64,000 nucleotides of DNA. Source: an uncultured Bacilli bacterium (GTDB lineage: Bacteria > Bacillota_I > Bacilli_A > RFN20 > CAG-631). Numbering within the stretch: the first letter of the stretch is position 1; every line of letters starts with the position of its first letter. The notes under the pieces were generated by a model. It had not been told where the DNA came from, made no database searches, and saw nothing but the letters and a program-made list of their open reading frames with translations. Below are positions 16,996-25,355 of the stretch, piece after piece. The stretch is from assembly GCA_934201705.1 (NCBI GenBank), contig CAKPXF010000001.1, positions 1 to 64,000 of the forward strand, written 5' to 3'. Position numbers and translations under genes: made by a program.

Positions 16996-18510
16996 ATGAA
17001 AAAGTTTAATAAATATATTTTAGCTTTATTTGCTTTAACATTAAGTGCTTGTGGTGGAAATAATAATTCAACACCAGCAACATCAGTAGATAATAATTCA
17101 AGCAATCAAGAAACATCACAAACTACTGATTCATCATCTGCAAGTGGTAAAGATGAAATTAAAAATCCATGGTGGGAAACAACAGGTTCATTGTCTTTTG
17201 ATGCAAATAATAAAGTTGAATTTGACGAGGTTGAATTTGATTTAACAACAGTTGTTGCTGGTGAGGATTTATCTTCATTTAGAGAAATTATTACAGAATT
17301 TAATAATGAATATCGCGGAAAGATTAATGTTACTGTAAACTCAATTGGACAAGATACATTTGAAAATACGGTAAGTAGTCAAATTTCAAATAATGTCAAT
17401 GCCCCAGATTTGATTATGTCTCACCAAAAAGGACATATGACATTTAAAGATAATAAGCTTATTCAACCATTTGATGAAGCAATGGAAAAAAGTGGTATTG
17501 AAATATCAATGAATGACTATGCCGATGGCTTAACACAATATACTGATTTAGGTCAAAAGGGCTATACATTTGGAGTACCAATTGATGCTCAAAGTAATGT
17601 TGTTTATTATAACAAAACATTATTAAATAAATATGGTGGAAAAATTCCAACAAATAGAAGTGAACTATTAGAACTTTGCAAAAAAGTAAAAGCTGGCGAA
17701 GGAATTACCCCAATAGCATGGGTAACTAATATGGACTTCTTTAGATTATATGTGTTTGGAACAGCAATTGCTCAAAATGGTGGATATTTCTATAATACTG
17801 ATGATTATTATACTTCTTGGTATAATGATGAAACAAATAGAACTGCTTTTAAGAACGCTATTAAGTCAATTCGTGAAGTTGTAAATGCTGGTTATGCAGA
17901 ATATGATCTTCCTGAATCTTCAGCAACAACAAGATTTGTTACTAACAAAGCATTATTCTTTGTTGGTATGCCTTGGAATGCTAATTCAATTTTTGAAGCA
18001 TATAGTACAAATAATGGTAATATTTCTGTTGAAAGCGTTATGAAAGATAGAATTGGAGCAACATCAATAGCAAATTGGTTTGCACTAACTGATAACACAG
18101 ATGATGGAAATAAGATTTTTGGTGATTCACATTTCTTTGCTATGAGTAAAACTGTTAAAAATATTGAAAAGAAAGCTGCTATTTTAGAATTTATGAAATG
18201 GTATACTCAAACCGGTTCAATTGGCGCTAAATGGGCAGAGGCTGGACATATTACAGCTTCAACAATTATTGCAAACGATGATGAATATGCATCAAATTAC
18301 TTTGTTAATAACTATATTAATTTATTCTATCCTGATATTAATTACTTCCAATGTGCAGGTAATACTCCATTTTATGAAGACACATTTAATAATCTTGGCG
18401 CATTATTTACAACAGCAAAAGCTGGAACTGAAGCAAATGATGAGTCATATATTAAAAAAGCACAAGACGTTGTAAATGAAGCAATTGAATTCTTAAAGGG
18501 TGGATTTTAA
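16996..18510 (+). CDS. Sugar ABC transporter binding lipoprotein
   Basis: The 504-residue protein has lipobox LSAC (Cys19) and a Ser/Asn/Thr linker. The family 1 solute-binding fold follows, with DAQSNVVYYNKTLLNKYGGK, AEAGHITAS, and a C-terminal helix. It captures an oligosaccharide outside the cell and delivers it to the permeases at 18510 and 19535. The start follows AAAGGAG. Its stop overlaps the next start (TAATG), so translation is coupled. The sugar cannot be read from sequence; enzymes in the locus suggest a glucan or galactoside-containing oligosaccharide. Confidence 0.9.
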   Translation: MKKFNKYILALFALTLSACGGNNNSTPATSVDNNSSNQETSQTTDSSSASGKDEIKNPWWETTGSLSFDANNKVEFDEVEFDLTTVVAGEDLSSFREIITEFNNEYRGKINVTVNSIGQDTFENTVSSQISNNVNAPDLIMSHQKGHMTFKDNKLIQPFDEAMEKSGIEISMNDYADGLTQYTDLGQKGYTFGVPIDAQSNVVYYNKTLLNKYGGKIPTNRSELLELCKKVKAGEGITPIAWVTNMDFFRLYVFGTAIAQNGGYFYNTDDYYTSWYNDETNRTAFKNAIKSIREVVNAGYAEYDLPESSATTRFVTNKALFFVGMPWNANSIFEAYSTNNGNISVESVMKDRIGATSIANWFALTDNTDDGNKIFGDSHFFAMSKTVKNIEKKAAILEFMKWYTQTGSIGAKWAEAGHITASTIIANDDEYASNYFVNNYINLFYPDINYFQCAGNTPFYEDTFNNLGALFTTAKAGTEANDESYIKKAQDVVNEAIEFLKGGF

Positions 18511-19532
18511 TGGAACATGAAGTAGATAGAAAAAATGAATATCTAAAAAGTAAAAGAAAACAAACATTATTAGGTTTGGCGCTGATTGCGCCTTACCTAA
18601 TAATATTTATTGTTTTTTCAATTCTTCCTGTAGGATCAGGAATTGTAATGTCCTTTATGAACTATAATCCATTTGACACAACAGCAAATGAATTTGTTCA
18701 ATTTAAAAATTACATTGATTTATTTAAAGGACTTACAGCAACAAGTGGTTTACCTTTAAAATTTTGGCAATCATTTTTATCAACATTTTTATTTGATTTA
18801 ATTGCCATCCCATTTTTAATAGTAATACCACTAGCGCTTGCTTATTTAATTAATTTAAATCCACCAGGATATAAATTTTTTAGGGCAATTATTTATTTAC
18901 CAAGTGTTATTTCAATTTCAATTGTTGGTATTATTTTTTCAAATATTTTTGCTAGTGATGAATCTGGATTAATAAATTCAATATTCAAAACAAATATTCA
19001 GTGGTTAAGTGGAAGTATTTTTAAAGGTGATACATTAAGATGGATAGTTATGCTAATTGCTTCAGTTTGGTGGCAAACAGGTACAAATTTTGTAATCTTT
19101 TCAGGCGCTTTAAGAGATGTTCCAAAGCCACTATATGAGGCTTGTGAAGCAGATGGTGCTAATAGATTTAAGCTTTTTAAATATGTAACACTTCCAAATA
19201 TTAAGGCTTCTATTAATATTTGTTTATTTAATACATTAATTGGCTATTTAAATTTATATGGACAACCAACTGTATTAAACGACCCTACAAATGTAAATGA
19301 ATATTTTTCACCAATGCAATATATTCAAAAATTCTTATCAAGCCAAACTTATATTACTAGAAAAACAGGTTATATTTGTGCTTGTGCGGTAATATTTGGG
19401 CTTATAGTAATGTTCTTTAGTGTTTTAGAAAGAAAAATTATGGCAGGAGGGAAAAGAGAAAGTAATTATAGTAATGACTTTAAACGTTATAATGATAAAA
19501 AAAACGAAATTACTCCTCTTTTAAATAAATAA
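18510..19532 (+). CDS. Sugar ABC transporter permease, MalF type
   Basis: The 340-residue protein has six membrane segments and the EAA loop YEACEADGANRFKLFKYVTLP (middle part DGANRFKLF) that contacts the ATPase. A 25-residue charged N-terminus precedes the first helix. It overlaps the binding-protein gene and is followed 2 bases later by its partner, so the two permeases should form the membrane channel together. The C-terminus is charged and unusually long (about 25 residues). Confidence 0.92.
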   Translation: MEHEVDRKNEYLKSKRKQTLLGLALIAPYLIIFIVFSILPVGSGIVMSFMNYNPFDTTANEFVQFKNYIDLFKGLTATSGLPLKFWQSFLSTFLFDLIAIPFLIVIPLALAYLINLNPPGYKFFRAIIYLPSVISISIVGIIFSNIFASDESGLINSIFKTNIQWLSGSIFKGDTLRWIVMLIASVWWQTGTNFVIFSGALRDVPKPLYEACEADGANRFKLFKYVTLPNIKASINICLFNTLIGYLNLYGQPTVLNDPTNVNEYFSPMQYIQKFLSSQTYITRKTGYICACAVIFGLIVMFFSVLERKIMAGGKRESNYSNDFKRYNDKKNEITPLLNK

Positions 19533-19534
19533 TT

Positions 19535-20482
19535 ATGGAAGCAAAAAGAAGACTTACAAAATCAGAAATAAGAAGAAGAAAAGAAAAAACAATTTCCTTT
19601 ATTATTTTAGCTATTGTTTCTTTAATTTGGATATTGCCATTAATTTATATGGTTGGAACTTCCTTTAAATCAGATGCTGATTTAGTTATGCATCCTGAGA
19701 AATTCTTTCCAACATCTTTAAATAATTGGACATTAAAGCATTATGAAGGCTTCATAATTAGAGATGGACAACTAGATAATATGCCAAAATGGATGTGGAA
19801 TTCTATTTGGTCCACTGGAGTAACAGTTTTATTAACTGTAATAATTGATGCAATAACAGCTTATGCTGTAGTATTTATTGATTTTAAAGGTAAGAAAACA
19901 TTTATTAAATTTTTACTTTTATGGATGGCAGTTCCAGGTGTTATTGGAACATCAGCATCATATATTTACTTTGCTCAAGTAAGAAATGCCATGAATTCAG
20001 CTTTTGAAGCAGCTAATACACAAGCAAATGTGATAGAAGCATTAAATTATATGTACATTTATTGCTGGCTAATAATTCCAGGCGTTACGGGAATATTTAA
20101 TATGTTATTAATGAGAAATTTCTTTTTAACTATACCAATGGATATTATAGAATCAGCAAGAAGTGATGGCGCTAATAATAAAAAGATTTTCTTTAAAATT
20201 GTTATGCCTTTAGCAAAGTCTACAATAATGCTAATCGTATTATTTACATTTACTGGAGCATGGAATAATTTGCAGTTCCCACAATTATTATTAAGCGGTG
20301 AAAAAATTGGCTGGAATACAATTACAGTTGCTTTGACTGGTTATACTGGAGCTGGCGCTTGGAGCGCTAAGGGTGTATCAATGGCTACAAGCGTCTTTGC
20401 CTTAATACCAATTATTATTGTATTTTTAATTACTCAAAACAAAATGATTGATGGTCTTGCAAGTACTGGTGTAAAACGTTAG
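19535..20482 (+). CDS. Sugar ABC transporter permease, MalG type
   Basis: The 315-residue protein has six membrane segments. The EAA loop is IIESARSDGANNKKIFFKI, and the C-terminus QNKMIDGLASTGVKR is typical of MalG-type subunits, whose tail touches the ATPase. There is no clear ribosome site at the start, which lies 2 bases after the MalF-type gene, implying translational coupling. Confidence 0.92.
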   Translation: MEAKRRLTKSEIRRRKEKTISFIILAIVSLIWILPLIYMVGTSFKSDADLVMHPEKFFPTSLNNWTLKHYEGFIIRDGQLDNMPKWMWNSIWSTGVTVLLTVIIDAITAYAVVFIDFKGKKTFIKFLLLWMAVPGVIGTSASYIYFAQVRNAMNSAFEAANTQANVIEALNYMYIYCWLIIPGVTGIFNMLLMRNFFLTIPMDIIESARSDGANNKKIFFKIVMPLAKSTIMLIVLFTFTGAWNNLQFPQLLLSGEKIGWNTITVALTGYTGAGAWSAKGVSMATSVFALIPIIIVFLITQNKMIDGLASTGVKR

Positions 20483-20493
20483 GAGGACAAAAT

Positions 20494-22221
20494 ATGGAAA
20501 AAAATACAAATAAAGATGCTTTTTTAGAGATTAAGCATCTTGAGAAAATATATCCAAATGGTGCTAAAGCTGTTTTTGATTTTAATTTAAGCATTAATAA
20601 AAATGAATTTATTGTAATAGTTGGTCCTTCTGGATGTGGAAAATCAACAACACTAAGAATGATAGCAGGACTAGAAGATATTAGTGATGGTGATATTTAC
20701 CTAGAAAATGAATTATTAAATTATAAGCCAAGTAAGGATAGAAATATAGCTATTGTTTTCCAAAGCTATGCATTATATCCACAAATGAATGTTTTTGAAA
20801 ACATTGCTTTTCCATTAACAATTAATACATTTCCTTATCCAATTGTCGATGTTACATTACATTCATGTAATCAATTAATTAATTTATTGAATAAGATAGA
20901 TGTTTATGATGTAAACAAGGCAGTTAACGAATACAATAGCAATAAAAAAGCATTAAAAATACCTTTAAATGAATATATTTGTCAAGAATTTGATATTTCA
21001 CTTCCTTCTGCAAAGCTTTTATTAAGTATTTATAAGGATAAAACAAAAGATGAATTAATAAATGCATTAAAACAAAAGTTTGAAGAAGAAGTAAAAGAAA
21101 ATGCAAATAAAAATTTAAAATATAACGAAGAATTCCAACAAATAGATGATAATGGAAAGGTTATATTAAAGCATAGAAAAATGGAAAAATATGAAATTAA
21201 AGAAAAAGTCTATGCTACAGCAAAAACTCTTGATTTAGGTGATTATTTAGATAGACTTCCAAAAGAACTATCAGGTGGTCAAATGCAACGTGTTGCTTTA
21301 GGAAGAGCAATCGTTAAAAATGTTCCTTTATTTTTGATGGATGAGCCACTTTCGAACTTAGATGCCAAATTACGTTTAACAATGCGTAGTGAAATTGTTA
21401 AGCTACATAATAAAATTAATACAACAACTATTTATGTAACACATGATCAAACAGAAGCTATGACCATGGCTAGTAGAATCGTTGTTATGTCTAAAGGCTT
21501 TGTTCAACAAATAGGAACGCCAGAGGAAATTTATAATAATCCTATTAATTTATTTGTAGCTAAATTTATTGGTTCACCTTCAATGAACGTTTTTGATGCA
21601 ACAATTGCAAATAACAAATTAATAATAGGAAATAATACTATTTCTTTAAGCGATGAATTTATTAATAAACACAATGCTTTTTATGATGAAAAGATGAGTG
21701 AATTCTTGAAAATTAAAAATGGTTTTTCAAGTGATACTACTAAAAAACAATCACAAGAAAAAATATTAAAAATTCTTTCCGCTTTAAGTGATGAAAAAAA
21801 GGGTACATTTACAAATAAAAAGCCTCGTAGTGTTTATGATAAGATTAGAGGATTATTTAAAAAGGACAATAATAATTTAAATGAAGAAAATAAAGAATTA
21901 GAAGTGTGTAATGATAAAATATCAAAAATAGAAGATGCTTTAGTGAATTCTCATAAAATATTCGTTGGTATTAGACCTGAAAAAATGAAAATTAGATTTT
22001 ATGATAATAAAAAGCTAAAGGATAATGAAGTAAAGGTATTTGTTACTATTAGTGAATTATTAGGTGCTGAATATAATGTTCATTTTAACTTTAATAATTT
22101 AGATATTGTTTGCCGTTTTAGTGTAGATAAAAAGATAAATATTGGTGATTGTTTAGTATTAACTCTTGATTTAAATGATGCTTTATTCTTTGATTCAATT
22201 ACTGGAGAAAGAATATATTAA
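20494..22221 (+). CDS. Sugar ABC transporter ATPase (MsmX/UgpC type) with two insertions
   Basis: This 575-residue ATPase is about 200 residues longer than usual. Walker A GPSGCGKST (44-52), Q-loop Gln90, signature LSGGQ (259-263), Walker B LFLMDEP (279-285) and switch His317 are intact. The distance from Q-loop to signature is about 170 residues rather than about 50, because a Lys/Asn/Glu-rich helical insert occupies about 112-232. A second insert (about 385-487) splits the C-terminal TOBE regulatory domain before VGIRPEKMKI. Enlarged versions are known in Mollicutes (I recall the Mycoplasma genitalium MG187 type), which fits the lineage. It energises the permeases upstream and may serve the minus-strand permeases too, as they lack an ATPase gene. 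The ribosome site is AGGAGG. Confidence 0.92.
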   Translation: MEKNTNKDAFLEIKHLEKIYPNGAKAVFDFNLSINKNEFIVIVGPSGCGKSTTLRMIAGLEDISDGDIYLENELLNYKPSKDRNIAIVFQSYALYPQMNVFENIAFPLTINTFPYPIVDVTLHSCNQLINLLNKIDVYDVNKAVNEYNSNKKALKIPLNEYICQEFDISLPSAKLLLSIYKDKTKDELINALKQKFEEEVKENANKNLKYNEEFQQIDDNGKVILKHRKMEKYEIKEKVYATAKTLDLGDYLDRLPKELSGGQMQRVALGRAIVKNVPLFLMDEPLSNLDAKLRLTMRSEIVKLHNKINTTTIYVTHDQTEAMTMASRIVVMSKGFVQQIGTPEEIYNNPINLFVAKFIGSPSMNVFDATIANNKLIIGNNTISLSDEFINKHNAFYDEKMSEFLKIKNGFSSDTTKKQSQEKILKILSALSDEKKGTFTNKKPRSVYDKIRGLFKKDNNNLNEENKELEVCNDKISKIEDALVNSHKIFVGIRPEKMKIRFYDNKKLKDNEVKVFVTISELLGAEYNVHFNFNNLDIVCRFSVDKKINIGDCLVLTLDLNDALFFDSITGERIY

Positions 22222-22246
22222 AATTATCGAATTTAACGATAGTTTT

Positions 22247-22262
22247 ACATTAATTTTAATGT
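22247..22262. promoter_or_regulatory. Second copy of palindrome ACATTAATTTTAATGT
   Basis: It is identical to 12968-12983 over all 16 bases and lies in the 129-bp gap upstream of the collagen-like lipoprotein gene. This supports shared control of the two promoters. Confidence 0.55.
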
Positions 22263-22306
22263 TTATGTTGGGTTTAAATCGTTATATTTATATTATAAAA
22301 TATAGA

Positions 22307-22325
22307 TATAATGTAAGCGATTACA
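22307..22325 (+). promoter_or_regulatory. -10 box overlapped by a cre/LacI-type site
   Basis: TATAAT at 22307-22312 is followed without a gap by TGTAAGCGATTACA (22312-22325). That 14-mer fits TGWAANCGNTNWCA at every position and has good dyad symmetry. Binding there would block the start of the transcript for the gene at 22351. Confidence 0.65.
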
Positions 22326-22350
22326 CATATAAAAGAAAAGGAGAAAAATT

Positions 22351-24309
22351 ATGAAAAAAAGAAGTTTAGCAATGCTATTAACAGTATTTAGTGTATTTGC
22401 AACAGTATCTTGTGGAGCAACTTCAGGCGTTACTGGACCTGCTGGTCCTAAAGGAGATACAGGTGAGGTTGGTCCTGCTGGCCCAAAAGGTGATACTGGT
22501 GCAAAAGGTGAAACTGGACAAACTGGTGCAACAGCGTTTGGATGTTCAATTATTAGTAGTGAAAATGGTTTTGTAACTGTAGATAAAGGCTCAGCAGTTG
22601 TTGGAAGTGATATAACATTTAAAATTGTTCCAACAATGGATGCAACTGTTTTAGGTTTAAAGTTAAATAATGAAATAGTTTATGAGGCTGATTTAGTTAA
22701 AAATGAAGATGGTAGTTATTCACATACTACACAAATGGTTGAAAATGGTTTTGTAGTTGTTGGTTTATTTGTTGGTGATGATACAAAAGCTAATATAGCT
22801 ATTGAAAATTATGATGAAAATAATCTTCCAACAGGTTATGATGGTGAAGTAATTGTTCTTCCAAAAGCAAAAGTAACTGATAAATATGGAATGGATTTAA
22901 GCGAGTATGTAACAATTAAAGATGTTACAGATGGTGTTAATGAGAATAATACAACAATAAAAAATGGCAATTTAATGAGCGATATTACTGGTATTCATAC
23001 TTTAAAATATACTGTAGTAAATCCAAAAACAAATGAAGTAATTAATGAAAAAACAATTAAATTAAATGTAGTTTTAAAACTTTTGGCAGGATGTACTGTA
23101 CCTGATCTTATAAAGGTTGAAAATGAAGCAACTAACCCAACAATTACGGTTGGTGATAAAGGAATTTCTGGTTTATCATTTAATTTTGAAGCTAGTAAGC
23201 ATTATTATGCTGAAGTAGTAGTATCAAAATTAACTCAAAATGTTGCTAACCAAATTATTACAATTTCTAATAACGTTGATTCTACAGGTATTCCAACAAA
23301 AGGATTATATTATGAAGGAATTAAAATGAATGGTGGTACAGGTTTTGAATTTGCAACATCAAAATATCTAATTGGTGATGATGCATGGAGTAACTTTGGT
23401 GGAGGCGGTAAATGCTGGCATCCAGAAGTTTATGGTAATGGTAGATCAAGATTAAATATTAACCCTAATACATCTGCTACAAAGCTTGCAGTTGCAAGAA
23501 ATAATGACACATTCTACTATTTTATGAATGATCAATTATTTTCGATGGCTAAATATCCTGAATTAAAGGATTTAGACACTTATCCAGGCATGGCATTTTA
23601 TGGTGGAGACCACGTAGAAATTAAAGCTACAATGTCAGGCTTTAAGTTTATTAAGGATGAAGAAGGAATTAATGCTAAAATTAATGAATTATATTCTCAA
23701 TCAGCTTTATTTGATTGCTGGACTGCTTGGGGTGGATCAAAAGAAAATCCTTTAGCAACATTTACTGGCAATAGCTTTACTTGGAAAGAAGAATCAACAT
23801 CTAATAATAATTTTAATGCTAATATTGTTGCTTCTTTAGCAAATTTATTTGGTGACTTTGAAGTATCATTTGATGCTAAAATAAATAGTCTTGGTGATAA
23901 TAATAACTGGGGTAAGATGATGGTTGATGTTCGTACGCTTCAAGATAAAAAATGTGTCACTACTATGAGTTCAGCAATTTATAACGGAAGTTATTCTGAA
24001 AACAATATGTCTTCTTGTGAGGTTGGAAGTGCAACAAAAACTGACTTTGTTTCAGGCCTTCAAGCAGCATTTGGAGGAAGTGTTTCAAGAGATCTTGAAC
24101 TACATTACAACATTAAGCTAAAAACTACTGATAATGTTGAAACATATACAATTACAATTTCAGATAAAAATGATGCTACAAAGACTTATACATTTACTGA
24201 AACTGTAACTTATCAAAATGGTAATGAGGGTTTAGCAGGCGGTCCTAAGTTCTTATTATTCAAATCACAAAAATTTGCTGGTACTATTTCAAACTTTGAG
24301 TTCAAATAA
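22351..24309 (+). CDS. Collagen-like lipoprotein with probable glycan-binding domains
   Basis: This 652-residue lipoprotein has lipobox VSCG (Cys21). Twelve uninterrupted Gly-X-Y triplets follow at about residues 26-61 (GPAGPKGDTG occurs twice). Next come Ig-like beta domains (about 62-240), then a segment with WSNFGGGGKCWHPEVYGNG (about 350-370) and a last beta-sandwich (about 460-652) resembling laminin-G/concanavalin-type lectin folds. The triplets could trimerise the protein as a stalk and present glycan-binding heads. It has its own promoter and shares operators with the locus start. Glycan binding is inferred from fold impression and context. The ribosome site is AAAAGGAG. Confidence 0.7.
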   Translation: MKKRSLAMLLTVFSVFATVSCGATSGVTGPAGPKGDTGEVGPAGPKGDTGAKGETGQTGATAFGCSIISSENGFVTVDKGSAVVGSDITFKIVPTMDATVLGLKLNNEIVYEADLVKNEDGSYSHTTQMVENGFVVVGLFVGDDTKANIAIENYDENNLPTGYDGEVIVLPKAKVTDKYGMDLSEYVTIKDVTDGVNENNTTIKNGNLMSDITGIHTLKYTVVNPKTNEVINEKTIKLNVVLKLLAGCTVPDLIKVENEATNPTITVGDKGISGLSFNFEASKHYYAEVVVSKLTQNVANQIITISNNVDSTGIPTKGLYYEGIKMNGGTGFEFATSKYLIGDDAWSNFGGGGKCWHPEVYGNGRSRLNINPNTSATKLAVARNNDTFYYFMNDQLFSMAKYPELKDLDTYPGMAFYGGDHVEIKATMSGFKFIKDEEGINAKINELYSQSALFDCWTAWGGSKENPLATFTGNSFTWKEESTSNNNFNANIVASLANLFGDFEVSFDAKINSLGDNNNWGKMMVDVRTLQDKKCVTTMSSAIYNGSYSENNMSSCEVGSATKTDFVSGLQAAFGGSVSRDLELHYNIKLKTTDNVETYTITISDKNDATKTYTFTETVTYQNGNEGLAGGPKFLLFKSQKFAGTISNFEFK

Positions 24310-24331
24310 TTTATAAATATCTTTAATTAAT

Positions 24332-24366
24332 AGGGTGCAAATGCACAAACATTTGCATCCTGTTTT
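24332..24366 (+). terminator. Terminator after the collagen-like lipoprotein gene
   Basis: GGTGCAAATG and CATTTGCATCC pair across a CACAAA loop, with one G-T pair, and a TGTTTTA tract follows. It lies within a locus, so it probably lowers rather than abolishes expression of the esterase and later genes. Confidence 0.7.
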
Positions 24367-24390
24367 AATAAAAGGGGTGTGAATAATGCA

Positions 24391-25341
24391 ATGATTAATT
24401 TCAAATATTTAATATGTACAGTAGTAAGCGTATTAGTATGTGGCTGTCAAAGTAACACAACTAACTCATCACCTTCTATCGATGAAAGCTCTATTAATGA
24501 AGTAAGTAGTAGCAGTGAAGAAACTAGCTCAAGTGAAATTGAAAAAGAAAAAATATCAGTTATTTTATTAGCTGGCCAATCAAATATGGTGGGAACAACA
24601 TCATGGGAATATTTAGTAGACGATGAAAATTATGATGAATATCGAATGGGATATAGCGATATTTTAATTGCTTATGATGGCATATGTCGTTTTAGGCCAG
24701 TAAAGCTTACTATTGCTGGGCAAAATCCTAGTATGTTTGGCCCTGAAATTGGTATGGCTAGTGAATTAAGCTATAACTTTTATAATGACAAAGTTGTCTT
24801 TATTAAATATGCAGTTGGCGGAACTAGAATAAATCCTGCTGATATTAATGTAAGCTGGACACCACCAATTGATGGTAATAAACCAGGTGGCTTATATACA
24901 ATTTTTACTAATTTCGTACATAAAGCTTTAGAAAAGCTTTCAACAAAATATGAGATATCATTAGATGCAATGTGTTGGATGCAAGGTGAATCTGATTGTG
25001 ATACAGCAGCAATGGCTAATAAATATGAATATTATTTAGAAAACTTTGTTAGCTCTTTACGTGAAGAATTTAAGGAATATAATAGTAATTTTGCTTTTAT
25101 TGATGCTTATATTAGTCAATTTTGGGGAAGCGGAAGTTTATATAAAATCGTTAATAAAGCAAAATATAATCTTTCATTAAAAGATAATAATCATTATATT
25201 ATTGACACTATAGAAAATGGCTTAACATATAACAAGGAGCCTTTATTATCACCAGACTTTTTTCACTATGATTCACAAAGTGAAATATTATTAGGAAGAC
25301 TTTTTGCTAGAAAATATATGGAATTATTTCCACTTAGTTAA
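24391..25341 (+). CDS. SGNH-type carbohydrate acetylesterase lipoprotein (SASA domain)
   Basis: I chose the ATG at 24391; a GTG at 24379 lies too close to the GGGG ribosome site. The 316-residue protein has lipobox VCGC and a Ser/Glu-rich linker. Its SASA/DUF303 domain shows LLAGQSNMVG (nucleophile Ser), the glycine block AVGGTRI, CWMQGESD, and SPDFFHYDS with the Asp-x-x-His pair. Such enzymes remove acetyl groups from glycans such as xylan or sialic acids. It probably deacetylates the locus substrate at the cell surface before glycosidases act. Confidence 0.8.
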   Translation: MINFKYLICTVVSVLVCGCQSNTTNSSPSIDESSINEVSSSSEETSSSEIEKEKISVILLAGQSNMVGTTSWEYLVDDENYDEYRMGYSDILIAYDGICRFRPVKLTIAGQNPSMFGPEIGMASELSYNFYNDKVVFIKYAVGGTRINPADINVSWTPPIDGNKPGGLYTIFTNFVHKALEKLSTKYEISLDAMCWMQGESDCDTAAMANKYEYYLENFVSSLREEFKEYNSNFAFIDAYISQFWGSGSLYKIVNKAKYNLSLKDNNHYIIDTIENGLTYNKEPLLSPDFFHYDSQSEILLGRLFARKYMELFPLS

Positions 25342-25355
25342 AGGAGAAATTTATT

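Noticed and set aside
22420..22540. Short DNA repeats suggesting a CRISPR or satellite
   Set aside because: They encode Gly-X-Y triplets in frame within the collagen-like lipoprotein.
24379..24391. GTG at 24379 as start of the esterase
   Set aside because: It is one base from the GGGG ribosome site, too close; the ATG at 24391 begins a proper lipoprotein signal.
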